A stretch of DNA of 64,000 bases, taken from positions 35,512 to 99,511 of the forward strand of contig NZ_JAABNN010000017.1 of assembly GCF_009928415.1 (NCBI RefSeq), written 5' to 3'. Source of the stretch: Bacillus sp. USDA818B3_A (GTDB taxonomy: Bacteria; Bacillota; Bacilli; Bacillales; Cytobacillaceae). This document shows, one piece after another, positions 45,117 through 54,144 of this stretch; position 1 is the stretch's first letter; each line of letters opens with the position of its first letter. The notes beneath the pieces were generated by a model. It did no database searches and was not told where the DNA came from. It worked only from the letters and a program-made list of their open reading frames with translations. Both the position numbers and the translations under genes were made by a program.

Positions 45117-46064
45117 ATGGAAAAGAAAGAAGTCCTTTGGATTTATCAAAAGATGAATGAGATTAGGTTTTTTGAAGAGGATGTGCATCGTACTTTCGGA
45201 AAAGGTTTAATTCCAGGATTTGTCCATTTGTATGCAGGGGAAGAGGCTGTTGCAACAGGAGTCATGGCACTATTAGATGATGAAGATTATATTACCAGTA
45301 CCCATCGTGGACATGGACATGCGATTGCAAAGGGTTGCGATATCAAAGGCATGATGGCAGAGATTATGGGTAAAAAAGATGGCTTAGGTGGAGGAAAAGG
45401 TGGATCCATGCATGTTGCTGACGTTGGTAAAGGAATGCTGGGTGCCAATGGAATTGTCGGGGGTGGTTTCGGCTTAGCAGCTGGTGCCGCTCTTAGCATT
45501 AAGACTTTAGGAAAAGACAATGTCGCGGTCTGCTTCTTTGGTGATGGAGCGTCAAATGAAGGGACATTCCATGAAGGTCTAAATCTAGCTTCTATTTTAA
45601 GCTTACCGGTCATCTTTGTCTGTGAAAATAACCAATTTGGTGAGGGTACGCCATTTAGATATGCAAGTGCATCTGAAACCGTTTATGAACGAGCATCCTC
45701 TTATAATATGCCAGGTGTACGTGTGGATGGCATGGATGTTGAGGCTGTTTACAATGCTACAAAAGAAGCCATCGAAAGGGCAAAGTCAGGTAACGGCCCT
45801 ACCCTAATTGAATGTGATACATACCGGAAATATGGTCACTTTGAAGGGGATGAACAAAAATATAAAACGGATAATGATCCAAATAAAGACCGCGATCCCA
45901 TTCTCGAATTCAGAGAAAAGGCGCTTCAGAATGGTTGGATGACTGCAGAAGAAGCGGATGGTATTGAAGTACAAGCTAAAGAAACGATCAAAGAGGCAGT
46001 AGCTTTTGCTGAAGCAAGCCCACTGCCAGATTTAGAAACTTTATATACGGATATTTTTGCATAA
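45117..46064 (+). CDS. acoA: Acetoin dehydrogenase E1 component, alpha subunit
   Basis: The 315-residue protein is a thiamine diphosphate-dependent E1 alpha subunit: the ThDP-magnesium motif is in GDGASNEGTFHEGLNLA with VCENNQFGEG, and the substrate-channel STHRGHGHAIAKG is present. With the beta subunit it splits acetoin into acetaldehyde and an acetyl group on lipoate. AAAGGGAGG precedes ATG 45117. The pyruvate E1 alpha is an alternative, but operon context supports AcoA. Confidence 0.93.
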   Translation: MEKKEVLWIYQKMNEIRFFEEDVHRTFGKGLIPGFVHLYAGEEAVATGVMALLDDEDYITSTHRGHGHAIAKGCDIKGMMAEIMGKKDGLGGGKGGSMHVADVGKGMLGANGIVGGGFGLAAGAALSIKTLGKDNVAVCFFGDGASNEGTFHEGLNLASILSLPVIFVCENNQFGEGTPFRYASASETVYERASSYNMPGVRVDGMDVEAVYNATKEAIERAKSGNGPTLIECDTYRKYGHFEGDEQKYKTDNDPNKDRDPILEFREKALQNGWMTAEEADGIEVQAKETIKEAVAFAEASPLPDLETLYTDIFA

Positions 46065-46082
46065 GAAGAGGGGGAATGAAAA

Positions 46083-47141
46083 ATGACAAAAAGACAAGTA
46101 ACTTTTATGACTGCTATTACTGAAGCGATGACACAGGCAATGCGAGAAGACGAAACTGTTATCTTAATTGGTACGGATGTTGCTGGCGGTGCTGAAGTCG
46201 ACCATTTAGTCAAAGACGATGGACGTCATGATGATGCATTCGGCGGGGTTTTCGGATTATCGAAGGGGATGGTAACAGAGTTCGGTAGAGGACGTGTCAT
46301 CGACACACCCATCGCAGAGCATGGATATTTTGGTGCGGCAGTCGGAGCTGCTGCCACAGGTTTACGCCCAATTGCTGAATTAATGTTTAATGATTTTGTT
46401 GGATTCGCTTTGGACCCAATTTTAAATCAAGCAGCCAAGATGCGCTATATGTTTGGTGGAAAAGCAAAAATCCCTCTTACAGTTCGGACGGTCCATGGTG
46501 CGGGCGCTGGTGCAGCTGCGCAGCACTCTCAAACTTTGTATGGGATGTTTGGTGCGATTCCAGGTGTTAAAGTGGTTGTTCCTTCTAATCCATATGATGC
46601 AAAAGGATTGATGTTAGCAGCTATTGAGGAAGATAACGTAGTTGTTTTTTCAGAAGACAAGACCCTTTATGGCATGAAAGGGGAGGTACCTGAAGAATAT
46701 TATACCATTGAAATTGGTAAGGCCAATGTGACAAGAGAAGGAACGGACCTTACAATTGTGGCGATTGGTAAAATGGTTCGGGTAGCCCATGAAGTGGCAG
46801 ATACACTAGATAAAGATGGAATCTCAGTGGAAGTCATTGATTTAAGGACGGTTGCCCCTTGGGATCAAGAAACTGTGTTGGAATCGGTGAAGAAAACGGG
46901 AAGATTAATCGTTATGGATGAGTCCAATCCACATAACAACACAGCTACAGATATTGCCTCAGTAGTCGCGGATAAAGCCTTTGATTATTTAGATGGTCCG
47001 ATTAAAACGGTCTGTGCACCAAATACGCCGGTACCGTTTGCATATAATTTGGAGCAGGCCTATATTCCGGATGCAAACAAGGTATTGACTGTTGCAGAAG
47101 AATTAATTTCTGACTTGAAAAAACAACTTGTAATGAAATAG
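46083..47141 (+). CDS. acoB: Acetoin dehydrogenase E1 component, beta subunit
   Basis: The 352-residue product pairs with AcoA. The transketolase-like pyrimidine-binding part is at 1-180 (DTPIAEHGYFGAAVGAA, containing the Glu that activates ThDP) and the C-terminal transketolase domain follows. It starts 18 bases after acoA and ends next to acoC. Confidence 0.93.
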   Translation: MTKRQVTFMTAITEAMTQAMREDETVILIGTDVAGGAEVDHLVKDDGRHDDAFGGVFGLSKGMVTEFGRGRVIDTPIAEHGYFGAAVGAAATGLRPIAELMFNDFVGFALDPILNQAAKMRYMFGGKAKIPLTVRTVHGAGAGAAAQHSQTLYGMFGAIPGVKVVVPSNPYDAKGLMLAAIEEDNVVVFSEDKTLYGMKGEVPEEYYTIEIGKANVTREGTDLTIVAIGKMVRVAHEVADTLDKDGISVEVIDLRTVAPWDQETVLESVKKTGRLIVMDESNPHNNTATDIASVVADKAFDYLDGPIKTVCAPNTPVPFAYNLEQAYIPDANKVLTVAEELISDLKKQLVMK

Positions 47142-47154
47142 GAGGTGAAGCGGA

Positions 47155-48402
47155 ATGAGTGAAACAATCGTAATGCCTAAATTAGGAATGACGATGACTG
47201 AAGGTACCATTGTTGAATGGTATAAAGAAGTGGGAGATCCTGTTAACGAAGGCGAAGCGGTTTTAATGATCAGTTCAGAAAAATTAAACCAAGAAGTTGA
47301 ATCTCCAATATCGGGTACTTTACTTGTTAAAAATGCGGAGGTCGAAGAACAGCTAGAAGTCGGCGCTCCAATAGCTGTGATTGGAGAAGAGGGCGAAGTG
47401 GCTGTAACGAATGAATTACAAGTAGAGCAATTAGCAACAGCCACTTTAGAGGTTGATCCACCTGCTAAAGTGAAGGCAGCCGAAGGAAAGAAAGTAAAAG
47501 GTAACCGGATATTCATTACTCCATTAGCGAGAAAAATGATTAAAGAAAATAATCTGGATATTGATTTCATTAAGGGTACTGGTGGAAACGCTAGGATTAC
47601 TAAACAAGATATCCAACGTGTTTTAGCGGGCGGTTACGATTATCAAGCAGAGTCACAAGTTGCCGCAGCCCTAGCTGCACCTGCTGTCAATTATGAAACC
47701 GCTTATGAATCCGCAGGTGAAGGTCTTCGTCCGATGCGAAAAGCGATTGCTCGCAATATGCGTAGAAGTTTGGGACAAACCGCTCAATTGACTTTACATC
47801 GAAAGGCAAATGCTGATCGATTAATTGATTTCCAACAAGTTTTAAGGAAAGAAATTGCGTCTGCTGATTTAGATGTCAAACTTACTTTGACTGTATTGGT
47901 TGCTAGAGCAACGATTCTAGCTTTACAAGATTTGAAGAAAATGAATTCCCACTACCAGGATGGCAAATTGACAGAGTTTGATGAGGTTCATCTAGGTATT
48001 GCCACTTCTTTAGACGATGGCTTGTTAGTCCCTGTCGTTAAGAATGCCCATCAGAAAACAATCGGCACGCTGGCAAAAGAAATAAAAGAACTATCGGGGA
48101 AAGCAAGAAATGGTCAGGCAGGAGGAGACTTACTAACTGGCTCAACATTCACGATTACCAACCTTGGGGCCAGTGGAATTGAGTACTTTACACCTATATT
48201 GAATACACCAGAAACAGGTATTTTAGGAGTAGGGGCCTTCCAGGATGAATTAGTCTTAGATGAAGAGGGCAAAGTGAAATCGGTTAAGAAAATTCCATTT
48301 AGTCTCACCTTCGATCATCAAATAGCTGATGGGGCTCTAGCAGCAGAATTCCTAAATGCCCTAGTTAAATATATTGAGACACCTTATTTACTGGTTCTCT
48401 AG
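47155..48402 (+). CDS. acoC: Dihydrolipoamide acetyltransferase (E2) of the acetoin dehydrogenase complex
   Basis: The 415-residue protein has one N-terminal lipoyl domain with K43 (ISSEKLNQE), a linker, a peripheral-subunit-binding domain (about 118-155, ITPLARKMIKENN), and the acetyltransferase core with the catalytic His388 and Asp392 in FDHQIADGA. It transfers the acetyl group from acetoin to CoA. The gene starts 14 bases after acoB behind GGAGGTGAAG. A terminator follows. Confidence 0.93.
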   Translation: MSETIVMPKLGMTMTEGTIVEWYKEVGDPVNEGEAVLMISSEKLNQEVESPISGTLLVKNAEVEEQLEVGAPIAVIGEEGEVAVTNELQVEQLATATLEVDPPAKVKAAEGKKVKGNRIFITPLARKMIKENNLDIDFIKGTGGNARITKQDIQRVLAGGYDYQAESQVAAALAAPAVNYETAYESAGEGLRPMRKAIARNMRRSLGQTAQLTLHRKANADRLIDFQQVLRKEIASADLDVKLTLTVLVARATILALQDLKKMNSHYQDGKLTEFDEVHLGIATSLDDGLLVPVVKNAHQKTIGTLAKEIKELSGKARNGQAGGDLLTGSTFTITNLGASGIEYFTPILNTPETGILGVGAFQDELVLDEEGKVKSVKKIPFSLTFDHQIADGALAAEFLNALVKYIETPYLLVL

Positions 48403-48413
48403 TAAAAGTATTA

Positions 48414-48463
48414 AAAGAGATTAACAGTTAATGAATAGCCATCTACTGTTAATCTCTCTTTAC
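48414..48463 (+). terminator. Terminator after acoC
   Basis: AGAGATTAACAGT pairs with ACTGTTAATCTCT, followed by T residues. Confidence 0.85.
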
Positions 48464-48593
48464 ATAGGATCATTTTAAGCTAAAAAGGGTAGCGCAATGG
48501 CAAGAGAAAAATCTTATATCAATAGGGTTTAATCTATTGAGATTTAATAGATTTTTTTATGAAATCATAAGAACATTTTTGGAGGGAATCATA

Positions 48594-49373
48594 ATGACTA
48601 AACAAAAAGTTGCAGTAATTACTGGTGCAGGTCAAGGAATTGGTAAAGGGTTAGCAGAACGCCTGGCAAAAGATGGCTTTTCGATTGTACTTAGCGATAT
48701 TAATGAAGCAATCTTAAGTGAAGCGGTTAAAGAATTTGAAGAAAAAGGTGTTAATGTAACTTCATTTATAGGAAACGTTTCTAAATTAGAAGATCAAGTA
48801 GCGCTAGTTCAAAAAGCAGTAGATACATTTGGCAGTGTTGATGTGTTTATTAATAATGCTGGTATTGAAGGACAGGTGGCCCCACTTTCTCAAGCAGATC
48901 CAAATGCTGTAGATCGTGTTCTTGATATAAATGTTAAAGGTGTCATATACGGCATTCAAGCAGCCGCGAATCAAATGAAAAAGCAAGGAACTGGCGGCAA
49001 AATTATTAATGCCTGCAGCATAGCTGGTCAGGAAGGTTTTGAAATGTTAGGTGTATACTCGGCATCGAAATTTGCTGTTAAAGGCTTAACACAAGCTGCT
49101 GCTAAGGAACTCGCAAAAGATAAAATCACCGTTAATTCTTATTGTCCTGGAATTGTAGGGACATCTATGTGGGAACGTCTCGATGAGAAAATGATGGAGC
49201 ATATGGGTACAAAAAAAGGTGAGGCATTCCAAAAATTTGCAGAGGGAATTGCAATTGGGCGTACTCAAACTCCTGATGATGTGGCGAATTTAGTTTCCTT
49301 CTTGGCATCATCCGATTCTAATTATATTACGGGGCAAAATATTTTAACTGATGGTGGCATGGTTTTCAATTAA
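48594..49373 (+). CDS. budC: Acetoin reductase / 2,3-butanediol dehydrogenase (SDR)
   Basis: The 259-residue SDR has ITGAGQGIGKGLA, NNAGIEGQ, ACSIAGQEGF and YSASKFAVKG, the order and length of (S)-acetoin-forming diacetyl reductase/butanediol dehydrogenase. Its place right after the aco operon supports this: it would link 2,3-butanediol, acetoin and diacetyl. ATG 48594 follows GGAGGG; an upstream in-frame ATG at 48537 has no ribosome-binding site. It has its own transcription unit, since a terminator precedes it. Confidence 0.82.
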   Translation: MTKQKVAVITGAGQGIGKGLAERLAKDGFSIVLSDINEAILSEAVKEFEEKGVNVTSFIGNVSKLEDQVALVQKAVDTFGSVDVFINNAGIEGQVAPLSQADPNAVDRVLDINVKGVIYGIQAAANQMKKQGTGGKIINACSIAGQEGFEMLGVYSASKFAVKGLTQAAAKELAKDKITVNSYCPGIVGTSMWERLDEKMMEHMGTKKGEAFQKFAEGIAIGRTQTPDDVANLVSFLASSDSNYITGQNILTDGGMVFN

Positions 49374-49459
49374 TTCTTACAGTAATCGAAGAAGGTTTCG
49401 AGGCTTTACTAAAAGAAAGAAAGACGAAATCAAATAGCAAATCACATAAACTTCACAGT

Positions 49460-49502
49460 TAAAAAGGCTTAAAGTTGCAAATATCTTTAAGCCCTTTTTT
49501 GA
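49460..49502 (+). terminator. Terminator after the butanediol dehydrogenase gene
   Basis: AAAAAGGCTTAAAG pairs with CTTTAAGCCCTTTTTT. Confidence 0.88.
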
Positions 49503-49521
49503 AATTCTTTATTTTACTAAA

Positions 49522-49775
49522 CCAGCACCCGTAAGATGTACAAGTTTATTTGACGCTAATGCGAGCTTGATAATAAGCGGAGAAATTTCTCTTAATTTTG
49601 AAATATCGCTGAAAATAGCCTAAATAGACGGAGAGATTCCGACTATTGACTCGAAAAACATGAAAATGGTTCATATTCCTTTGTTTAATCGGAAAACTTC
49701 CGCTTATATACCCCGAATTGAGCCCTATTCTACAGTATAACCGGAAAACCTCCGCTTATTTTAACTACCGCTGGT
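49522..49775. repeat. Dispersed intergenic repeat, copy C
   Basis: The longest copy. It matches copy A from the GTAAG-TGTACAAGTT segment to the final CCGCTTATTTT, and copy B over the central part. Confidence 0.8.
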
Positions 49776-50245
49776 CACTCAATTAAGGATAAGACTTCTT
49801 ATTAAATCACAAATAATTCGAAGGAAATAGATCCAATATTGGATGCAAGGATACTGTTAAAAAGCTGCCTAAACCACTAAAATTGGTTGGTATTTTTATA
49901 TCCATCCTATTAATTATTATTTTAAGTTTAATACAGTAACTGAACTTAGGATTAATCATGTTGAACCTTACTATGAACATTCTACCCCTTCACCTAATCT
50001 TCTATAAAATTCAAAGTATGAAAGGTCCCATCCATTGACTATTTTAATAATGTTTAAATATTAAAAATGCCGTTAAGAACACTTTGTGAAGGTCTTCTTC
50101 ATGATATTGAAACTACCATTATCTTTGTTAACTTTCTAAGTCCAAGCTAAACAGAAAGTTGGCCCTTTTCTTGTGAATTTGAAAAAATATTTGAAGATAT
50201 CGGTTAGAGCAGAAGGGGCCTAGTTTGGTCTCTTTTTATTTTATT
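49776..50245. other. Intergenic stretch, nothing recognised
   Basis: About 470 AT-rich bases after repeat copy C. No intact open frame with a start and ribosome-binding site was seen. Confidence 0.5.
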
Positions 50246-50297
50246 AAAAAAAGCCCATTATCTCTGTAGTATCAGAAATAATGAGCTTATTCTTTTA
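50246..50297 (-). terminator. Terminator of the minus-strand secreted protein gene
   Basis: Read on the minus strand, AAGCTCATTATTTCTG pairs with CAGAGATAATGGGCTT and is followed by seven T. It overlaps the stop codon. Confidence 0.8.
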
Positions 50298-50801
50298 AGG
50301 TATATATTGTTCCGTAATTTTTGTTACAACCCCATTTTTTATCTCTAGATGGAAAGGAATTTGATGTTGCTTATCCCTCTGTTTCAAAAAGGTAATAAAC
50401 TGACTTTTAGTTACTTTTTCATTCCATTTAATTTCGTATAAACTACGTGTCTGTAAGATATATTGGGCATTATTTGAAATGGTAAAGGTACGTATCTTTG
50501 GATTAACGTTTCGAATCCAGTACCCATCTGGGGCACCATCCATTTCTTTCTGGCATTTACAATCCTTGAAAAATTCCTTATTAGCAGACTTACCGAAATA
50601 CCATTGTATGTAATCAAATTTTCCCACCCATTTCCCATTAACCTGCTTGAAGGAAGTAATATAGGTGGTTGCCTTTTCCGTTTTGGGAGGGTTTGTAATG
50701 TTTGTTTTTGCAGTTGCCTGTGAAAACTGTGAGGGCAGTAGCAGTAATGTAAAAATCATTAATACAGAAAAGAATACCTTCATTAATCCTTGTAATTTCA
50801 T
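50295..50801 (-). CDS. Secreted hypothetical protein, 168 residues
   Basis: The product has a signal peptide (about 1-30, ending near SQATA). The mature part has YITSFKQVNGKWVGKFDYIQWYFG, a C-x-C pair (CKCQKE) and VTKSQFITFLKQRDKQHQIPFH. It looks like a small globular extracellular protein. No family is recognised with confidence. ATG 50801 follows AGAGGGGGAA. Confidence 0.7.
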   Translation of the reverse strand: MKLQGLMKVFFSVLMIFTLLLLPSQFSQATAKTNITNPPKTEKATTYITSFKQVNGKWVGKFDYIQWYFGKSANKEFFKDCKCQKEMDGAPDGYWIRNVNPKIRTFTISNNAQYILQTRSLYEIKWNEKVTKSQFITFLKQRDKQHQIPFHLEIKNGVVTKITEQYIP

Positions 50802-50964
50802 GCAAAATTCCCCCTCTTATCACTTTGTCTTCTAGTTAAAATATATTGCAATTAAATTAAAAAGAGTGTCGATATAGGGGTACCCAGAGAATATTTTTTT
50901 GAAACCATTTTCAAAGTAAATGTACATATTTAGTTTCTATTTGATTAAGCGGAGGCATGGGAAG

Positions 50965-51035
50965 GAGAAGGCACGGTTCTGGTGGTGTTTGGAAAACCAT
51001 GGGAACCCTTCGTTGGGCATTTCCAAAGTACTTTT
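50965..51035 (+). repeat. Dispersed repeat, copy 2 (first copy at 25006)
   Basis: Runs from GGCACGGTTCTGGTGG to CATTTCCAAAGTACTTTT. Next to it is a fragment of the DUF1593 gene. Confidence 0.7.
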
Positions 51036-51036
51036 A

Positions 51037-51106
51037 TTTGAAAAACAATCCTCAATACAACCGATATGACTTTATATCGGGAGGCGATTTGCCATCGTTC
51101 TTTTAT
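51037..51106 (+). pseudogene. Internal fragment of a DUF1593 gene
   Basis: About 70 bases match 26149-26218 of the intact DUF1593 gene at about nine in ten positions, reading NNPQYNRYDFISGGDLPSFF. No further similarity continues on either side. It is a relic of a second copy or a partial duplication. Confidence 0.8.
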
Positions 51107-51538
51107 CAGCTCTCGACATTTCTTTCATACAGCTAGAGAGAGGAATTCAGAGTTAGCGGTGATTATTTCATTTTTAAACAAATGTTTGATTAATGGCGAA
51201 TTATTGGAGAAATTCAAGTATAAAGTTAGTTCAATCGAAAACAATAGAATTTTCCGGGAAATTAAGTTTTTTTCTGTGAAATACGCCAACTTTTATCGAC
51301 AATCTTTTTTCTGGTTTCTAAGAGAAAACCATACACTACAAACCTTTCGGCTGTTTTAATTAAACGTTTGAGTAGTTTAGTAAATAGGGGGGATTGGTCG
51401 AAACATTGTCGTTCGTGAAAAGCAGGAGGGGTTATTTGTTGTAAGTATTTGACTGCAACCTAAGTTTTTTTCTAAAAATTATTTGAAAATTCATATTAGT
51501 ATGATAGAATGACTTTAGTAGTTTAATATTTAAAACCT
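51107..51538. other. Decayed intergenic sequence before the IclR gene
   Basis: The frame that crosses 51066-51359 has no start signal and begins inside the DUF1593 fragment. I see no functional gene. Confidence 0.5.
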
Positions 51539-51556
51539 GGTTTACTATAATAAACC
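51539..51556. promoter_or_regulatory. Inverted repeat upstream of the IclR gene, possible operator
   Basis: GGTTTACTATAATAAACC is an almost perfect palindrome (one mismatched pair), 22 bases before the IclR start. It may be an autoregulatory operator; the TATAAT inside it could also be a -10 box. Confidence 0.55.
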
Positions 51557-51578
51557 TTTCGAAGTGAAGTGATAGTTT

Positions 51579-52361
51579 ATGAAGGAAAAGTATTGGGTTC
51601 CAGCGATTGAGCGTGCTGATAAGGTGTTAAGGCTTATTGGAGAGTTTCCCAATCAGCTGCGGTTGATTGAGTTGTCCAAAAGACTGGAAATGAATAAAAG
51701 CTCTCTATTTTCCCTGCTGAATACGTTGGAAACATTAAAGTGGGTCACCAAGGGGGAAGGTGATACTTACTCTTTAGGTCCTGCCTTGGCGGGGATTGGT
51801 TCAGCTTATTTTCAACAGTTTAATATTGTTCAGTCCTTCTATAAAGAGGCTGCTCGTTCGGTTCATATAATAAATGAACATATCCAATTAGGGATTTTAG
51901 AGGAAGGCGATGTCATTTATTTGGGAAAAATGGAAGGGGATTCACGCGTCCGTTTGGTTACAGACCCTGGTATGCGTTTTCCTGCCCATGCCTCCGCCAT
52001 TGGAAAAATGCAATTAACGGGATTTTCTAAAGCAGATCTGAAAGAAATTCTTCAAGAACCGTTGAAGAAAAAAACGGAGTTCACGATTTCAGACATCGAT
52101 ACGCTTTATGAGAACCTGCAAGAGGCGAAGAAAAATGGTTATGCCATCGAGAATCAGGAGGCTTCTTTAGGATTTCATTGTGTAGCAGCGCCGGTCTATA
52201 ACTTTGAGAATAAAATGATCGCTAGTGTTAGTTTTACGATGATGACCAATAGCTGGGAACAGAAGAGAGAGGCGGCAAAAGAGGAAATCCTCCAGCTAGC
52301 CAGCCGCTTATCACAGCTTGCCGGCTATGCCGCCTCCCAAAGTAAAGAACCGAATAAATAG
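51579..52361 (+). CDS. IclR-family transcriptional regulator
   Basis: The 260-residue protein has the N-terminal winged helix-turn-helix (ADKVLRLIGEFPNQLRLIELSKRLEMNKSSLFSLLNTLE) split over about residues 12-60 and the C-terminal GAF-like effector domain (VRLVTDPGMRFPAHASAIGK). IclR regulators of this group respond to sugar acids such as KDG. It heads the sugar-acid cluster and probably controls it. The ribosome-binding site (GAAGTGAAGTG) is weak. Confidence 0.88.
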   Translation: MKEKYWVPAIERADKVLRLIGEFPNQLRLIELSKRLEMNKSSLFSLLNTLETLKWVTKGEGDTYSLGPALAGIGSAYFQQFNIVQSFYKEAARSVHIINEHIQLGILEEGDVIYLGKMEGDSRVRLVTDPGMRFPAHASAIGKMQLTGFSKADLKEILQEPLKKKTEFTISDIDTLYENLQEAKKNGYAIENQEASLGFHCVAAPVYNFENKMIASVSFTMMTNSWEQKREAAKEEILQLASRLSQLAGYAASQSKEPNK

Positions 52362-52483
52362 TTCTAATTAGGCTATGTCCAAGTCCAGGCCGCAAAAAAA
52401 CGAATACATTTAAAACCGGCTTAGGCCGGCATATATAAAGCAAAAGATCCAAATACATTATTGCCAAAGGGAGTGGGATTTTA

Positions 52484-53950
52484 ATGCTAATTGACACAAA
52501 TTTGAAAGCGTTTAAAAATTTTATTAACAATGAATGGCAGGAATCAGCATCTGAGAAAGTCATCCCCAGTATTAATCCGGCAAACAAAGAAGAAATCGTA
52601 GGCTTTGTGCAAAATTCTACCATTGCAGACCTTGAAAAAGCTGTCCTTGCCGCCCATCAGGCGAAAAAAAACTGGCGCAAACTGGGGCAGGCTGCCCGCG
52701 GCCAGCTTTTATTTAAGGCTGCAAATATTTTAGAAGAGAACTTGGATGAGATTGCTGAAACATTAACAAGAGAAATGGGTAAAACCCTTCCGGAGGCTAA
52801 AGGCGAAACCGCCCGTGGCGTGGCCATACTTCGTTATTATGCTGGGGAAGGTATGAGGAAGGAGGGGGATGTGATTCCATCTTCTGATTCGGAGGCATTA
52901 ATGTTCACGAAGAGAGCTCCACTTGGAGTTGTTGGCGTCATCACTCCATGGAATTTCCCTGTTGCCATTCCAATCTGGAAAATTGCACCCGCTCTTGTAT
53001 ATGGAAATACCGTCGTTTTCAAACCGGCAACAGAGGCGGCTGTAACGGCCGCAAAGGTAGTTGAATGCTTTGTAAAAGCAGGCTTTCCAGCTGGTGTGTT
53101 AAATTTTATCACCGGTTCCGGGGCCATCATCGGCCAGGGCTTGATTGATCATCCACTGCTAAATGCTATTACCTTCACCGGATCGGAAACGGTTGGTGCA
53201 GGAGTGGCAAAATCAGCGGCTGCAAGGGGGATTAAATTCCAGTTGGAGATGGGCGGCAAAAATCCTGTGATTGTGACAAAGGATGCCGATTTAGATGCCG
53301 CGGTTGAAGCTGTCATCAGCGGGGGATTCCGTTCCACCGGTCAAAAATGTACCGCTTCTAGTCGGGTCATTGTGGAAAGTGCCGTTTACGAAGACTTTAA
53401 AGAGAAATTAATAGAAGCCACGAAAAAAATAACCGTCGGCAATGGTTTGCTAGAAGGAATATGGATGGGGCCATGTGCCAGTGAAAGTCAGTTCCATACA
53501 GTGCGAAGCTATATTGAAAAGGGAAAGGCAGAGGGCGCTTCACTTATTTACGGTGGAGAAACGTTGACCGGCGGGGAGTATAGTCAAGGATTTTATGTTA
53601 CACCTGCCATTTTTGAACATGTGAAACCTGAAATGGCCATCGCCCAAGAGGAAATTTTTGGTCCGGTTGCGGCTCTTATCAAAGCAGCTGATTTACAAGA
53701 AGCGATTGAATTTGCCAATGATACGAAATATGGATTGAGTGCATCTATTTTTACAACTAATATTGCAACGCTACTGGAATTTATTGATGAAATCGAAGCG
53801 GGTCTTGTCCGAATCAATGCGGAGAGCGCAGGGGTCGAGCTGCAGGCGCCGTTTGGCGGGATGAAAGCATCCAGCACAGGCTCCCGCGAACAAGGAGAGG
53901 CGGCAAAAGAATTTTTCACGGCAATTAAAACTGTCTTTATTAAAGGGTAA
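52484..53950 (+). CDS. 2,5-dioxovalerate (alpha-ketoglutarate semialdehyde) dehydrogenase
   Basis: The 488-residue aldehyde dehydrogenase has catalytic E255 (QLEMGGKNPV) and C289 (TGQKCTASS), with GVVGVITPWNFP and FTGSETVGAGV in place. The C-terminal segment VRINAESAGVELQAPFGG is typical of KGSA dehydrogenases (B. subtilis YcbD/GucD group), which oxidise 2,5-dioxopentanoate to 2-oxoglutarate with NAD(P)+. It would be the last step of the pathway encoded here. ATG 52484 follows AAAGGGAGTGGG. Confidence 0.88.
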   Translation: MLIDTNLKAFKNFINNEWQESASEKVIPSINPANKEEIVGFVQNSTIADLEKAVLAAHQAKKNWRKLGQAARGQLLFKAANILEENLDEIAETLTREMGKTLPEAKGETARGVAILRYYAGEGMRKEGDVIPSSDSEALMFTKRAPLGVVGVITPWNFPVAIPIWKIAPALVYGNTVVFKPATEAAVTAAKVVECFVKAGFPAGVLNFITGSGAIIGQGLIDHPLLNAITFTGSETVGAGVAKSAAARGIKFQLEMGGKNPVIVTKDADLDAAVEAVISGGFRSTGQKCTASSRVIVESAVYEDFKEKLIEATKKITVGNGLLEGIWMGPCASESQFHTVRSYIEKGKAEGASLIYGGETLTGGEYSQGFYVTPAIFEHVKPEMAIAQEEIFGPVAALIKAADLQEAIEFANDTKYGLSASIFTTNIATLLEFIDEIEAGLVRINAESAGVELQAPFGGMKASSTGSREQGEAAKEFFTAIKTVFIKG

Positions 53951-54100
53951 GAAAAGCAAGAAAGTTAGCGGTTCCAGTGTAGCCGTGCAGACATAATCTT
54001 TTTTTCGGGAGTCTTTGGCTAAGGGGTTTCTACTATATTCAGTTGACCAGATCTGGGGCAAAGGAATATAGAAATCTCTTAGTATTTAATAGAACAATAA

Positions 54101-54114
54101 AGAAAGCGCTTCAC
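54101..54114 (+). promoter_or_regulatory. cre-like CcpA site
   Basis: AGAAAGCGCTTCAC keeps the GAAAGCGCTT core, matching 11 of 14 consensus positions, 30 bases before the next gene. Confidence 0.5.
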
Positions 54115-54144
54115 TATTAAACTATCGCGAAAGAAGGTAAAGAA

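Noticed and set aside
51066..51359. A 97-codon plus-strand frame
   Set aside because: It begins inside the DUF1593 fragment in another frame, lacks a start signal and matches no family.
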